From the NCBI GenBank assembly GCA_040384465.1, contig JAZKJF010000003.1:124001-188000 (forward strand): a stretch of DNA of 64,000 nucleotides, written 5' to 3'. Origin of the DNA: UBA5078 sp040384465. Lineage in GTDB: Bacteria; Pseudomonadota; Gammaproteobacteria; Pseudomonadales; Pseudohongiellaceae. Position 1 is the first letter of the stretch, and each line of letters opens with the position of its first letter. Shown here one piece after another: positions 33,765 through 42,007 of the stretch. The translations under genes and the position numbers were made by a program. The notes beneath the pieces are model-generated. The model was given only the letters and a program-made list of their open reading frames with translations. It was not told the origin of the DNA and ran no database searches.

Positions 33765-34573
33765 TGACGACCGCCATGGTCTTGATCATTGCCTTCGGGT
33801 TCGCTCTGGCAACTGTCATCCTGGTGGCGCGTCGACGACGCCTGCAACGCCAACGCCGACAAAGTCTGGGGCTCGCTTGGTTGCACAGCCTGCGCATCAT
33901 GCTCGCCAAGGTGCAGCAGCACCGAGGGCTGTCAGGCGCTTTTCTCAATGGGCGCAAAGAGTTGTTGTTACAGCTGCAGTCATTGCAATATGACATCGAG
34001 AGGGAGTTGCGAGAAATTCCGGCGGCAGATCGCTGGATGGAGGAGAACCAGCGTTGGCAGGGGATCGCAAGCCACTGGCAACGCCTTGTCCAGCACTTTC
34101 AATCCAACTCGGCAGCCAACAATCTGATCCAGCACAATCTGCTCATCAAGAACGTGCTCTGCATGATTGATGACATGGCGCAGGCGCATGACTTGCTGGC
34201 GCTGCGCAGTCGTGACGGCAAGCCGCTCTACGTCGCGTGGCGTGATCTGCTGCTGGCGTCAGAGTGTGTAGGGCAGGCGCGGGCGCTGGGAACGTCGATT
34301 CTGTCGTCGGGATCTTGCGACACCGTGGCCAAGATCCGCCTGCGGTATCTGATCCAGAAGATCGAGGCCTCTACCGCAAAGGTGTGGGCGCAGATTCCAG
34401 CGAGTCAGGAGAATGTCGACAAGCTGGAGATTTTGCTGAAGTGTATCGAGACGGAATTGATCGGCGCGCGATCCCGGATCAGCGTGCCCGAATACTTTGC
34501 CATTGCCACAGCGGCCATCGACAGTCTCTTCGAGCAGTACGACACGATCATCGCGCACACGGATGCACGTTGA
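33764..34573 (+). CDS. Membrane-anchored NIT-domain-like protein, partner of the chemoreceptor
   Basis: 269 aa. One N-terminal membrane helix (about 4-21) followed by an Arg-rich stop-transfer, then an all-helical domain. The segment LAKVQQHRGLSGAFLNG strongly resembles the first helix of nitrate/nitrite-sensing (NIT) domains, where an Arg in such a motif binds the anion. Later helices contain AHDLLALRSRDG and ASECVGQARALGTSIL, also NIT-like. With Arg residues after the helix the domain may be cytoplasmic, unlike periplasmic NIT receptors. TGATG coupling to the chemoreceptor suggests a two-subunit receptor. Ligand is inferred, not shown. Confidence 0.65.
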   Translation: MTTAMVLIIAFGFALATVILVARRRRLQRQRRQSLGLAWLHSLRIMLAKVQQHRGLSGAFLNGRKELLLQLQSLQYDIERELREIPAADRWMEENQRWQGIASHWQRLVQHFQSNSAANNLIQHNLLIKNVLCMIDDMAQAHDLLALRSRDGKPLYVAWRDLLLASECVGQARALGTSILSSGSCDTVAKIRLRYLIQKIEASTAKVWAQIPASQENVDKLEILLKCIETELIGARSRISVPEYFAIATAAIDSLFEQYDTIIAHTDAR

Positions 34574-35065
34574 TCAGCTGGGTTGCGCCGGATTCCACTT
34601 TTTCCATTCTTCAGCGAAGTAGTTCGCGCACTGCGTGGCCACGAGTTCTTCATTGAATTGCGCCTGCGGCACGGTAGCGATGGTGCCGTTCTCCCACAGC
34701 AGAGCGTGGACGCCGACCGGGGTGATGCCCCAATACTCGACTCGCGCCGTGTAAGCCACCAACTCGCCTGCCAGGGTCGCCTGTACTCTACAGATCAAGG
34801 AATCCCGGGAGGCGACGCGACGCGACGCGCCTGCTGACTGCAAACCGGTCTCGAAAGACCTCTGTACGTTCAATCGGAAATCTTTGGGGTCGCCCGCCAT
34901 GCCAATCCAATCGCTGACTTCGGCGTACACATCAAACTGTCTGATTCCCTCCAGAGCCAGGCCATTCCCGCGCGGATAGACCTGCGCCTGGGAATACCCG
35001 GACGCAATGACAGACAACAGCAAACTAACAAGCACTGCGCAGCGGCGCGCATTCAAAATCGTCAC
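34574..35065 (-). CDS. Secreted protein of unknown function
   Basis: 163 aa from a GTG start at 35065, chosen because AGGAG lies 7 bases upstream and the signal peptide (about 1-28, VLVSLLLSVIASGYSQA) begins right after it. The longer frame to 35218 has no signal at its start. The mature part (about 135 aa) has alternating strands, motifs IRQFDVYAEVSDW and RVEYWGITPVGVHALLWENG, two Cys (one in LICRV, one in TQCANYF) and a Trp-rich end. Family not recognised. It lies tail to tail with the NIT-like gene, stop against stop. Confidence 0.72.
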   Translation of the reverse strand: MTILNARRCAVLVSLLLSVIASGYSQAQVYPRGNGLALEGIRQFDVYAEVSDWIGMAGDPKDFRLNVQRSFETGLQSAGASRRVASRDSLICRVQATLAGELVAYTARVEYWGITPVGVHALLWENGTIATVPQAQFNEELVATQCANYFAEEWKKWNPAQPS

Positions 35066-35235
35066 TTCAGGTCTCCTAGATGTGAACACTGTAGGGGCAA
35101 ATGCAGTCATTGAGCTTGAGACTGCTCCTTCACGGCGGCGAATTCTGCGCTGTTTTCCGCGAAATTGCACCTCCCGACCAACCGTGCTAATAAGAGCCTT
35201 GTCGCTCAAGCGCATCAATCACGTCGGGAGAATTC

Positions 35236-35772
35236 ATGCAGAACGAAGTGCTCACATTCTGGTTTGAGGAGATCAAACCGAAACAGTGGTGGATCGCCGA
35301 CCTCGCTTTCGATGCGCTGATCCATGATCGATTTGCACCACTTCTCAAGCGGGCCGCACAAGCAGAGCTGTATGCCTGGCGCGAAGAACCTAGAGGACGG
35401 CTGGCAGAGATCATTGTGCTGGATCAGTTTTCGCGCAATATCTATCGCAACACTGCGGCAGCCTTCGCACAGGACCCGATGGCGCTGGTGCTGGCACAGG
35501 AGGCAGTTGCCGCTGGCGTCCTCGCCCAACTTTCCCACACAGAGCGCTCATTTCTGCTGCTGCCTTACATGCACAGCGAATCGAGGGCCATCCATGTCAT
35601 CGCCGAAGGTCTGTATCGCGAGCATGCGCCGCAGGGCAATTACGAGTTTGAACTCAAGCATAAAGTCATCATCGACCGCTTCGGTCGTTACCCGCACCGC
35701 AATGCCATTCTCGGCCGCGCCTCCACGAGTGAGGAGATCGAATTTCTGAAAGAACCAGGCTCGCGGTTCTGA
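35236..35772 (+). CDS. DUF924 family protein
   Basis: 178 aa, soluble, helical. The family motifs are clear: VLTFWFEEIKPKQWW at the start, LDQFSRNIYRNTAAAFAQDP in the middle, LLLPYMHSES, and FGRYPHRNAILGR near the end. TPR-like fold is known for this family; function is unknown. ATG at 35236 is preceded by GGGAG. Single gene inside the block that separates moeB from prmC. Confidence 0.92.
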   Translation: MQNEVLTFWFEEIKPKQWWIADLAFDALIHDRFAPLLKRAAQAELYAWREEPRGRLAEIIVLDQFSRNIYRNTAAAFAQDPMALVLAQEAVAAGVLAQLSHTERSFLLLPYMHSESRAIHVIAEGLYREHAPQGNYEFELKHKVIIDRFGRYPHRNAILGRASTSEEIEFLKEPGSRF

Positions 35773-35798
35773 GCGATCCGTCGCGCCACCCGATATAT

Positions 35799-35829
35799 AC
35801 TTTGTTATACAAAGTTCTTTACATAAAAT
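35799..35829 (+). promoter_or_regulatory. Operator-promoter A: ACTTTG-N5-CAAAGT
   Basis: Perfect inverted repeat ACTTTG (35799-35804) / CAAAGT (35810-35815). It overlaps a promoter TTGTTA (35802-35807) - 16 bp - TAAAAT (35824-35829). Twenty-six of 29 bases are repeated at 36859-36887. It precedes the membrane protein/HTH pair by 26 bp, so repression by the adjacent HTH protein is likely. Confidence 0.65.
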
Positions 35830-35854
35830 AAAACCCTCGCTATTCTCTGCGCCT

Positions 35855-36466
35855 ATGAGCCCTGCCCAGAAACCAAGATCATCGTCTCCGGAGCCGGTTG
35901 CCCTCCACGAACACGCTGAGGACAACCTGCGTTACATCCGTGCCACCATGGAAAATGCCACGTCGTTTACCGGAGTGTCTGGTCGCGGCTATTTTCTGGC
36001 CGGGTTGTCGGCGCTGCTGGCTGCGTGGCTGGCGGCGCAGCAGCCCTCTCAAGCAGCCTGGCTGCTGGTGTGGATGCTGGATTTGCTGGCGGCAGGCGGC
36101 GTGGCTCTCGGCATGACGGCCGTCAAGGCCAGTCGCCAGGGCAAGCCACTGTGGTCAAGCAGTGGACGAAAACTCTTGCTGGCCTTCATCCCCGCAATGA
36201 CTGCCGGTGGGGTGCTGACACTGGCCCTGTTCCTGGGTAACGACACAACGCTGTTGCCCGGAATCTGGCTGTGTCTTTATGGCGCTGCCGTGATGACAGC
36301 CGGAGTCTGGTCGGTCCGCATATTGCCCTTGATGGGGGCGCTGTTTCTGTCAGCAGGCGCGTTGGTCCTGCTGACGCCTGTGTCGCCCGACCTCATGCTG
36401 GGCCTGGGTTTTGGAGGGTTGCATATCGTGTTCGGTATTCTCGTCTGGAGGCATCATGGTGGCTAA
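35855..36466 (+). CDS. Integral membrane protein of unknown function, cotranscribed with an HTH regulator
   Basis: 203 aa. A polar N-terminus (1-45, with LHEHAEDNLRYIRATMENAT) precedes about six hydrophobic helices from residue 48 to 200. The sequence motif NLRYIRATMENATSFTGVSGRG is the kind of short conserved segment seen in uncharacterised membrane proteins paired with small winged-helix regulators. It ends inside the regulator gene (11-bp overlap). It could act as a membrane sensor for the regulator; that is inference. Confidence 0.75.
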   Translation: MSPAQKPRSSSPEPVALHEHAEDNLRYIRATMENATSFTGVSGRGYFLAGLSALLAAWLAAQQPSQAAWLLVWMLDLLAAGGVALGMTAVKASRQGKPLWSSSGRKLLLAFIPAMTAGGVLTLALFLGNDTTLLPGIWLCLYGAAVMTAGVWSVRILPLMGALFLSAGALVLLTPVSPDLMLGLGFGGLHIVFGILVWRHHGG

Positions 36467-36836
36467 ATCGCAAGTAATAGAAGCAGATGTGGAAACACCT
36501 CCTGCGCTGCAAGCTGCAGCAACGCAAAGCGCGACAGAGGTTGGCAACAATCTTGATCGCTTGATCCATGAGCGCACCCGACTGGCCTTGGTCAGCGCGC
36601 TGGCCGCCAATCCCATGCTGAGCTTCAATGACCTGAAGTCGTTGTTGCAGATGTCGGACGGCAATCTCAGTGCACATGCGCGCAAACTGGAAGACGCTGG
36701 CTACATAGCGTGCAGCAAAGGCTTTGAGGGACGCGTGCCGCGCACCGAATACCGGCTGACCGAATCCGGCCGCAGTGCGCTGCAGAGGTACATCGCGCAT
36801 ATGGAAGCCTTGATTCTGGCCATGAAGAATATCTGA
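36456..36836 (+). CDS. Winged-helix transcriptional regulator (MarR/HTH_34-like)
   Basis: 126 aa. Start at 36456 has TGGAGG four bases upstream. After a variable N-terminus, residues about 38-115 form a winged helix: LIHERTRLALVSALAANPM, then LSFNDLKSLLQMSDGNLSAHARKL as the recognition region, and the wing YIACSKGFEGRVPRTEYRLT; the end is one helix. This is the layout of small dimeric regulators such as HTH_34 proteins. Overlaps the upstream membrane-protein gene by 11 bp and precedes the DUF4173 gene by 60 bp. Twin palindromes before both partners are its probable sites. Confidence 0.85.
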   Translation: MVAKSQVIEADVETPPALQAAATQSATEVGNNLDRLIHERTRLALVSALAANPMLSFNDLKSLLQMSDGNLSAHARKLEDAGYIACSKGFEGRVPRTEYRLTESGRSALQRYIAHMEALILAMKNI

Positions 36837-36858
36837 GCGGGTGTTTTTTTGCCCTTCA

Positions 36859-36889
36859 ACTTTGCAATACAAAGTTCTTTTCATAAAGG
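36859..36889 (+). promoter_or_regulatory. Operator-promoter B: ACTTTG-N5-CAAAGT
   Basis: ACTTTG (36859-36864) / CAAAGT (36870-36875) overlapping TTGCAA (36862-36867) - 16 bp - TAAAGG (36884-36889), with the same layout as the copy at 35799. It lies immediately before the DUF4173 gene, so transcription would start very close to the ribosome site. Confidence 0.62.
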
Positions 36890-36896
36890 TAATGAG

Positions 36897-38426
36897 ATGA
36901 ATATGACAACAAGTACTGACACCAAGGCACTCTCTCCTCTTCCCATATCCTGGCTTGCTGCTCGCATACTGTTGGGCGGACTCGCGCTGGGCGTGGCTGC
37001 AGACTACCTCCTCTGGAACGCGATGAAGGTCAACGAGCGCATTCCCGGCCCCGGTCTTGCTGTCTGGATCGCCCTGCTCGCGGCCGTCTCGTTGCTGCTG
37101 AACCGCCATGCCGACTTGCGCTGGCGTGTGACCGTGGCAGGCTGGTCGAGTGTGGCACTGGCCGCGACGCTGATCATCAGCTTCAGAGCCTCGCCTGTAC
37201 TAATACTGCTGATGCTGCTCGTGCTGCTGATCTCTCTGGCCATGCTGACCTTGCAGGCAGTCCGCCCCAATCTGCTGGATGTCCGGATAGCAGACTGTCT
37301 GCGTATTCCTTTCCGAGTGATTCCTCGCCTGGCGCTTGGCGCTGGTTCATTGCTCGGCAAGGTTGAATTCCAGAACCATATGCTCAACCCCCGGCTACGG
37401 GGAATCATCAGAGGTCTGTTGATTGCACTGCCGTTGATACTGGTGTTCATTGCTCTGTTTTCGTCTGCGGACGCGACTTTTGAACGCTACGCTCCGCAAC
37501 TGAGCGAGCTGTTCTCATTTGCCACGCCTCGCCATCTGGTGGTAATCGCTTTCTTCAGCTGGCTCGCCGCCGGTCTGCTGAGCAGTGCCATGCAGCAACT
37601 CTCTGTGCCGCTGCCTCCTGCTCCGCCAGCACGCTTGACGCTGGGTGCCGAGGAAGTCGTGATCATCATGGGATCCCTGGCAGTCTTGTTTCTGATCTTC
37701 GTATTGTTGCAGGCGAGTTATCTTTTCGGTGGTCGCGAGGCTATCGAAATGACCACCGGGCTGACACTGGCAGGCTACGCGCGCCGAGGTTTCTTTGAGC
37801 TGGTGGTGGTTTCAGGACTGACACTGGCCATATTGCTGAGCATGACGGGCATTCGCTGCAATCAACGACTATTCAGGCCACTGGCAGCCGTGCTGGTGTT
37901 GTGCGTGCTGATCATTCTCGCCTCAGCCGCACAACGTCTCGACCTTTACACCGACGCCTTCGGGCTGACGCTGGCTCGCCTCACTGCTCTCGCGTTCATG
38001 GGCTGGCTGGCCTTCAACCTGATCTCGTTTGCTTTCACGGTGTTGCGGGGACAGATCAGAGGGTTTGCGTCCGGCATGGTGTTGTCTGGCGTTGTCACCC
38101 TGCTGTTGCTGGGGCTCATCAACCCTGCGGCCATGGTCGCTCGCGTGAACATCGACCGGGCTCTCACTGACGGACACACGATCGACACGGACTACCTCAC
38201 AGCCCTGGACGCAGATGCCGTGCCGATTCTGATGGCTCACTTCGATGCGTTGCCTGCCAGCACGCAGTGTCGGCTAGCCCAACACCTTATCTATTGGTGG
38301 GATGGTGGCAGCGAGCAGGACTGGCGCTCCTGGAACGCCGGGCAAGCGGCAGCTCGCAATGCTGTCGATGCACGGGTAGAACAATTGCGCTTGCTGGTCC
38401 GCAAGGCCGGAGAGCAAGGCTGTTAG
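36897..38426 (+). CDS. DUF4173/DUF4153-type polytopic membrane protein
   Basis: 509 aa from ATG 36897 (36903 is an alternative). About a dozen transmembrane helices fill residues 20-430. The motif LTLAGYARRGFFELVVVSGLTLAILL (in part) is the signature of the DUF4173 family, and SWLAARILLGGLALGVAADYLL opens the first helix. A soluble C-terminal tail of about 80 residues contains DADAVPILMAHFDALPAS. Function unknown. Probably controlled with the membrane protein/HTH pair by the same operator. The last 4 bp overlap the end of prmC on the other strand. Confidence 0.82.
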   Translation: MNMTTSTDTKALSPLPISWLAARILLGGLALGVAADYLLWNAMKVNERIPGPGLAVWIALLAAVSLLLNRHADLRWRVTVAGWSSVALAATLIISFRASPVLILLMLLVLLISLAMLTLQAVRPNLLDVRIADCLRIPFRVIPRLALGAGSLLGKVEFQNHMLNPRLRGIIRGLLIALPLILVFIALFSSADATFERYAPQLSELFSFATPRHLVVIAFFSWLAAGLLSSAMQQLSVPLPPAPPARLTLGAEEVVIIMGSLAVLFLIFVLLQASYLFGGREAIEMTTGLTLAGYARRGFFELVVVSGLTLAILLSMTGIRCNQRLFRPLAAVLVLCVLIILASAAQRLDLYTDAFGLTLARLTALAFMGWLAFNLISFAFTVLRGQIRGFASGMVLSGVVTLLLLGLINPAAMVARVNIDRALTDGHTIDTDYLTALDADAVPILMAHFDALPASTQCRLAQHLIYWWDGGSEQDWRSWNAGQAAARNAVDARVEQLRLLVRKAGEQGC

Positions 38427-39271
38427 AAATCCATGGCTTTGCAGCCCAGCGTCACGCGGTCATTGCCATTCAGATCCTTGAGGGTTTGCACGGATTCGAG
38501 CCCCTCGGACTGCAGTATCACAGCAACGGTCGGCCCCTGCGTCCAACCATGTTCGAGGAGCAGCCAGCCGCCGGGTTTCAGGCAGTGCGGAGCCTGAGAG
38601 CAAATGGCACGGATGTCTGCCAGACCATCATCAGCAGCGACCAGTGCGGAGCGCGGCTCGAAGCGCAGATCTCCCTGGGTGAGGTGTGGATCAGTCGAGT
38701 CGATGTAGGGCGGATTGCTGACGATCAGATCAAATTGAATGGATGGCAGAGCCTCACACCAACTGCCCTGCCGAAATTCGACATTGGGGATATTCAGCAG
38801 ACTGGCGTTGTCGCTCGCCACTATCAGCGCGTCGCTGCTCATGTCGGTGGCGACGACTTTCCAGGCGGGTCGCTCGGAGGCGATAGCGAGAGCAATGGCA
38901 CCACTGCCCGTGCCGAGATCGGCAATGCAGGCATCCGGTGTCGTCACCAATGCCAGCACCGTTTCCACCAGCAGCTCAGTCTCTGGACGGGGAATCAGGA
39001 CGTGACGATTGACGCGCAGCGTCAAGGTCCAGAAATCGCGGGTGCCGAGGATGTAAGCCACCGGCTCCCCCATCACCCGCCGCTCCAGCACGGATTCGAA
39101 ATACGAACGCTCCGAAGGCAACAGAACCTGTTCAGGCCAGGTGTAGAGATAAGTGCGTGATTTGCCCAGCACCGCCGCCAGCAGCAGCTCGGCGTCCAGC
39201 TGCACGGTGTCGCTGCCCGCGATCGCGTGGCTAGCCAGGCGCAGGGCTTGTTTGATGGTGATGTCGGTCAT
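38423..39271 (-). CDS. prmC: Peptide chain release factor N5-glutamine methyltransferase
   Basis: 282 aa. Methylates the GGQ glutamine of release factors RF1 and RF2. Rossmann SAM site IADLGTGSGAIALAIA (about 116-131) and the catalytic NPPY (186-189), with the N-terminal helical domain that holds the release factor. Adjacent to its substrate gene prfA (31-bp gap), the usual arrangement. Confidence 0.95.
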   Translation of the reverse strand: MTDITIKQALRLASHAIAGSDTVQLDAELLLAAVLGKSRTYLYTWPEQVLLPSERSYFESVLERRVMGEPVAYILGTRDFWTLTLRVNRHVLIPRPETELLVETVLALVTTPDACIADLGTGSGAIALAIASERPAWKVVATDMSSDALIVASDNASLLNIPNVEFRQGSWCEALPSIQFDLIVSNPPYIDSTDPHLTQGDLRFEPRSALVAADDGLADIRAICSQAPHCLKPGGWLLLEHGWTQGPTVAVILQSEGLESVQTLKDLNGNDRVTLGCKAMDF

Positions 39272-39302
39272 GGCTTACCTGTAATCAAGAGCTTGCCAGC
39301 AA

Positions 39303-40388
39303 TCAGGAATCCGCCAGCTCGGCGAGCAGATCAGCCTGATGTTCATTGATGAGCGGCTGGATCACGGAATCCAGAGCGCCTTCCATCACTTCCCCCAGCT
39401 TGTAGACGGTGAGGTTGATGCGATGATCGGTCACCCGCCCCTGCGGATAGTTATAAGTGCGAATGCGCTCAGAACGATCACCGGTACCAACCAGTTGCCG
39501 CCGGGTATCGGAGACTTCCTTGGCCGCCGCCTGCTGGGCCTGATCGTTGATCTTGGCATGCAGCAGCGACATGGCTCGGGCGCGGTTCTTGTGCTGCGAA
39601 CGCTCATCCTGACACTCGACCACGATCCCAGTCGGAATGTGCGTGAGCCGGATGGCGGAATCGGTCTTGTTCACATGCTGCCCCCCTGCGCCGCTGGAGC
39701 GGTAGGTGTCAACACGCAGATCGGCCTTGTTGATCTCGATCTCGGCCAGCTCGTCCATGGCCGGCATGACGGCAACGGTGCAGGCGGAGGTATGGATACG
39801 CCCTTGCGTCTCCGTTGCCGGTACGCGTTGCACGCGGTGAGCGCCAGACTCGAACTTCAGGTGCCCAAAGACATTGCGGCCTTCGATACGGGTGATGATT
39901 TCCTTGTACCCACCGTGTTCACCGGGCCGCTCGCTGAGAATTTCCAGACGCCAGCCCTGTACTTCCGCATAACGGGAATACATGCGGAACAGGTCTCCCG
40001 AGAAAATGGCCGCTTCGTCGCCACCCGTACCGGCACGCACCTCCAGAAAGATGTTGCAGCTGTCTTTCTCATCGCGGGGCAATAGAAGCTTCTGCAGCTC
40101 CAGCTCCTGCTCATCCAGCCCGGCCTCGATACTCTTGACCTCGTCATCGGCCATGGCGCGGATATCGCTGTCCGCATCCTTCTGCATCTCACGAGCCTGG
40201 TGCAGTTGGTCCTGCACTGCCTGGAACTGCATGAAGGCCTTCACCACCGGTTCGATCTCGGCGAATTCTTTGGACAGAGTGCGGAAGCGCTCCTGATTGG
40301 ACAGCACCTCTCCGTCACTGAGCAGCGCCTCCAGCTCCTGGTAACGATCTTTGAGATTTTCCAGTTTATTGAATATCGAGTCTTTCAT
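39303..40388 (-). CDS. prfA: Peptide chain release factor 1
   Basis: 361 aa. Reads UAG and UAA and releases the nascent chain. The codon-recognition PAT tripeptide is at 190-192 (RVPATETQGR) and the catalytic GGQ at 235-237 (SSGAGGQHVNK). Full length, with ATGA overlap to the hemA stop, so translation is coupled. Confidence 0.97.
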   Translation of the reverse strand: MKDSIFNKLENLKDRYQELEALLSDGEVLSNQERFRTLSKEFAEIEPVVKAFMQFQAVQDQLHQAREMQKDADSDIRAMADDEVKSIEAGLDEQELELQKLLLPRDEKDSCNIFLEVRAGTGGDEAAIFSGDLFRMYSRYAEVQGWRLEILSERPGEHGGYKEIITRIEGRNVFGHLKFESGAHRVQRVPATETQGRIHTSACTVAVMPAMDELAEIEINKADLRVDTYRSSGAGGQHVNKTDSAIRLTHIPTGIVVECQDERSQHKNRARAMSLLHAKINDQAQQAAAKEVSDTRRQLVGTGDRSERIRTYNYPQGRVTDHRINLTVYKLGEVMEGALDSVIQPLINEHQADLLAELADS

Positions 40389-41746
40389 GGGTTCCGTCTT
40401 GCGTCATCAAGTTCTGGACTGGGAGTGATTGTTGGCGCTGGCTCATCCAGCTCATAAAGCTCGCGGGTCAATTGCACCAGCTCATCGCGGCCATCGGCAC
40501 TCGCTTTTTTCATCTGCACACTGGGCGAATGGATCAGTTTGTTGGTGAGCCCCCTGGCCAGCGCTTCCAACACCTGCGCGGCCGAGTCGCCCTTCTCCAG
40601 CGCGCGCAGTGCCTTCTCGACCTCGCGGTCACGAATCAACTCCGCCTTGTCGCGGAAGGCGCGCAGAGTGTTGACCGCATTGAGCGAACGCAACTGCCGA
40701 ATATATTCCTGCACACCGCGCTCGATGATCGAGTTGGCCTGTTCTGCGGCCTCGGTGCGACTCTTGACGCTGTCTTCGATCACATCGCGAATGTCATCGA
40801 TACTATAAAGGTAGGCATCGGCAATCTCGCCAACCTGCGGCTCAATGTCGCGCGGCACCGCCAAATCCACCAGCAGCATCGGTTTATGCCGACGCCGCTT
40901 GATAGCACTCTCTACGGCTCCTTTGCCCAACAACGGCAGCTGGCTGTTGGTGGAGGAGACAACGATGTCAGCCTTCACCAGTTGCTCGGGAATGTCGGAG
41001 AGCAGCACTCCTTCGGCACCGAATTTTGCGCCCAGTTCGACAGCGTTCTGCAGCGTACGGTTGGCCACCACGATGTTGCGCACACCTTTGTCGGTAAGAT
41101 GGCGCGCGACCAGTTCAATGGTGCGTCCCGCCCCTATCAACAGCGCGTTGAGGCTGGGCAGGTCGGAGAATATCTGCTCCGCCAGCGTCACGGCGGCATA
41201 GGCAACAGACACGGGGTTCTCACCGATGGCAGTGTCGGTACGCACCTGTTTGGCAATGGAGAAGGCTTCCTGAAACGCGCGCCCGAGATTGCCGCCGATA
41301 ACCCCCATGTCCTTGGAAACGGCATAAGCGGATTTGATCTGGCCGAGGATTTGGGGCTCACCGAGAACCATCGAATCTAGCCCGCACGACACCCGCATCA
41401 GGTGACGAATAACATCATCCCGCCAACGGAAGTAGCTGGAACGACGCACCTCTTCTTCCTTGAGCCCATGAAACTCGCTCAGCCAGGCGATCAGCCGCTG
41501 CTCTTGGTCGCGCAGCAAGGCTTCATCGATGGGGATGTCAGGATCGACGGCAGAGGCTTCGCCAAGATCAATCTGGACATAGAGTTCGGTGCGGTTGCAG
41601 GTCGAGACAATCACCAGTTCTTCGACGCCGTCCAGGGCGCTGGCACGCCGGATCGCCTCCCCCACCTTCTCGGGAGGAAAAGCCACCTGCTCGCGAAAAT
41701 CGACATTCGCGGTATTGTGATTGATGCCAAGTAAGACCAGCGCCAT
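40385..41746 (-). CDS. hemA: Glutamyl-tRNA reductase
   Basis: 453 aa. First committed step of C5-pathway tetrapyrrole synthesis: reduces Glu-tRNA to glutamate-1-semialdehyde with NADPH. The nucleophile Cys50 sits in VSTCNRTELY; GINHNTANVDFRE starts the catalytic domain; LIGAGRTIELVARHL is the NADPH fold; the C-terminus is a helical dimerisation domain. ATG 41746 has AAGG six bases upstream; an ATG at 41761 would add five residues. First gene of hemA-prfA-prmC, divergent from the TPR lipoprotein operon. Confidence 0.96.
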   Translation of the reverse strand: MALVLLGINHNTANVDFREQVAFPPEKVGEAIRRASALDGVEELVIVSTCNRTELYVQIDLGEASAVDPDIPIDEALLRDQEQRLIAWLSEFHGLKEEEVRRSSYFRWRDDVIRHLMRVSCGLDSMVLGEPQILGQIKSAYAVSKDMGVIGGNLGRAFQEAFSIAKQVRTDTAIGENPVSVAYAAVTLAEQIFSDLPSLNALLIGAGRTIELVARHLTDKGVRNIVVANRTLQNAVELGAKFGAEGVLLSDIPEQLVKADIVVSSTNSQLPLLGKGAVESAIKRRRHKPMLLVDLAVPRDIEPQVGEIADAYLYSIDDIRDVIEDSVKSRTEAAEQANSIIERGVQEYIRQLRSLNAVNTLRAFRDKAELIRDREVEKALRALEKGDSAAQVLEALARGLTNKLIHSPSVQMKKASADGRDELVQLTRELYELDEPAPTITPSPELDDARRNP

Positions 41747-41880
41747 AGAAAACCTTGCCAAACACCCCGGCTACAGGGCAGGTCGAGAAGCGAAAAAAGC
41801 TGGCTATAGTACTAAATAAGAGCGGCGGTGCCCATCGACATTCTAGCGCCGCTGGCGATGCGGGAACCAGCCCGGCGAAG

Positions 41881-41910
41881 TTGTGAAAGCGGCGATAATG
41901 AAGGTACACT
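41881..41910 (+). promoter_or_regulatory. Candidate promoter of the TPR-lolB-ispE operon
   Basis: TTGTGA (41881-41886), 18-bp spacer, TACACT (41905-41910), about 98 bp upstream of the lipoprotein start in the divergent gap with hemA. Confidence 0.4.
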
Positions 41911-42007
41911 GGCTTGCGCTTGTGTTCGGGCGCTCTCTATATACCACCCGGCATAACCCGGCAATTTATCCGACCTGCAAGGGTCGATTTCTGGTGACCG
42001 ACAGCGC

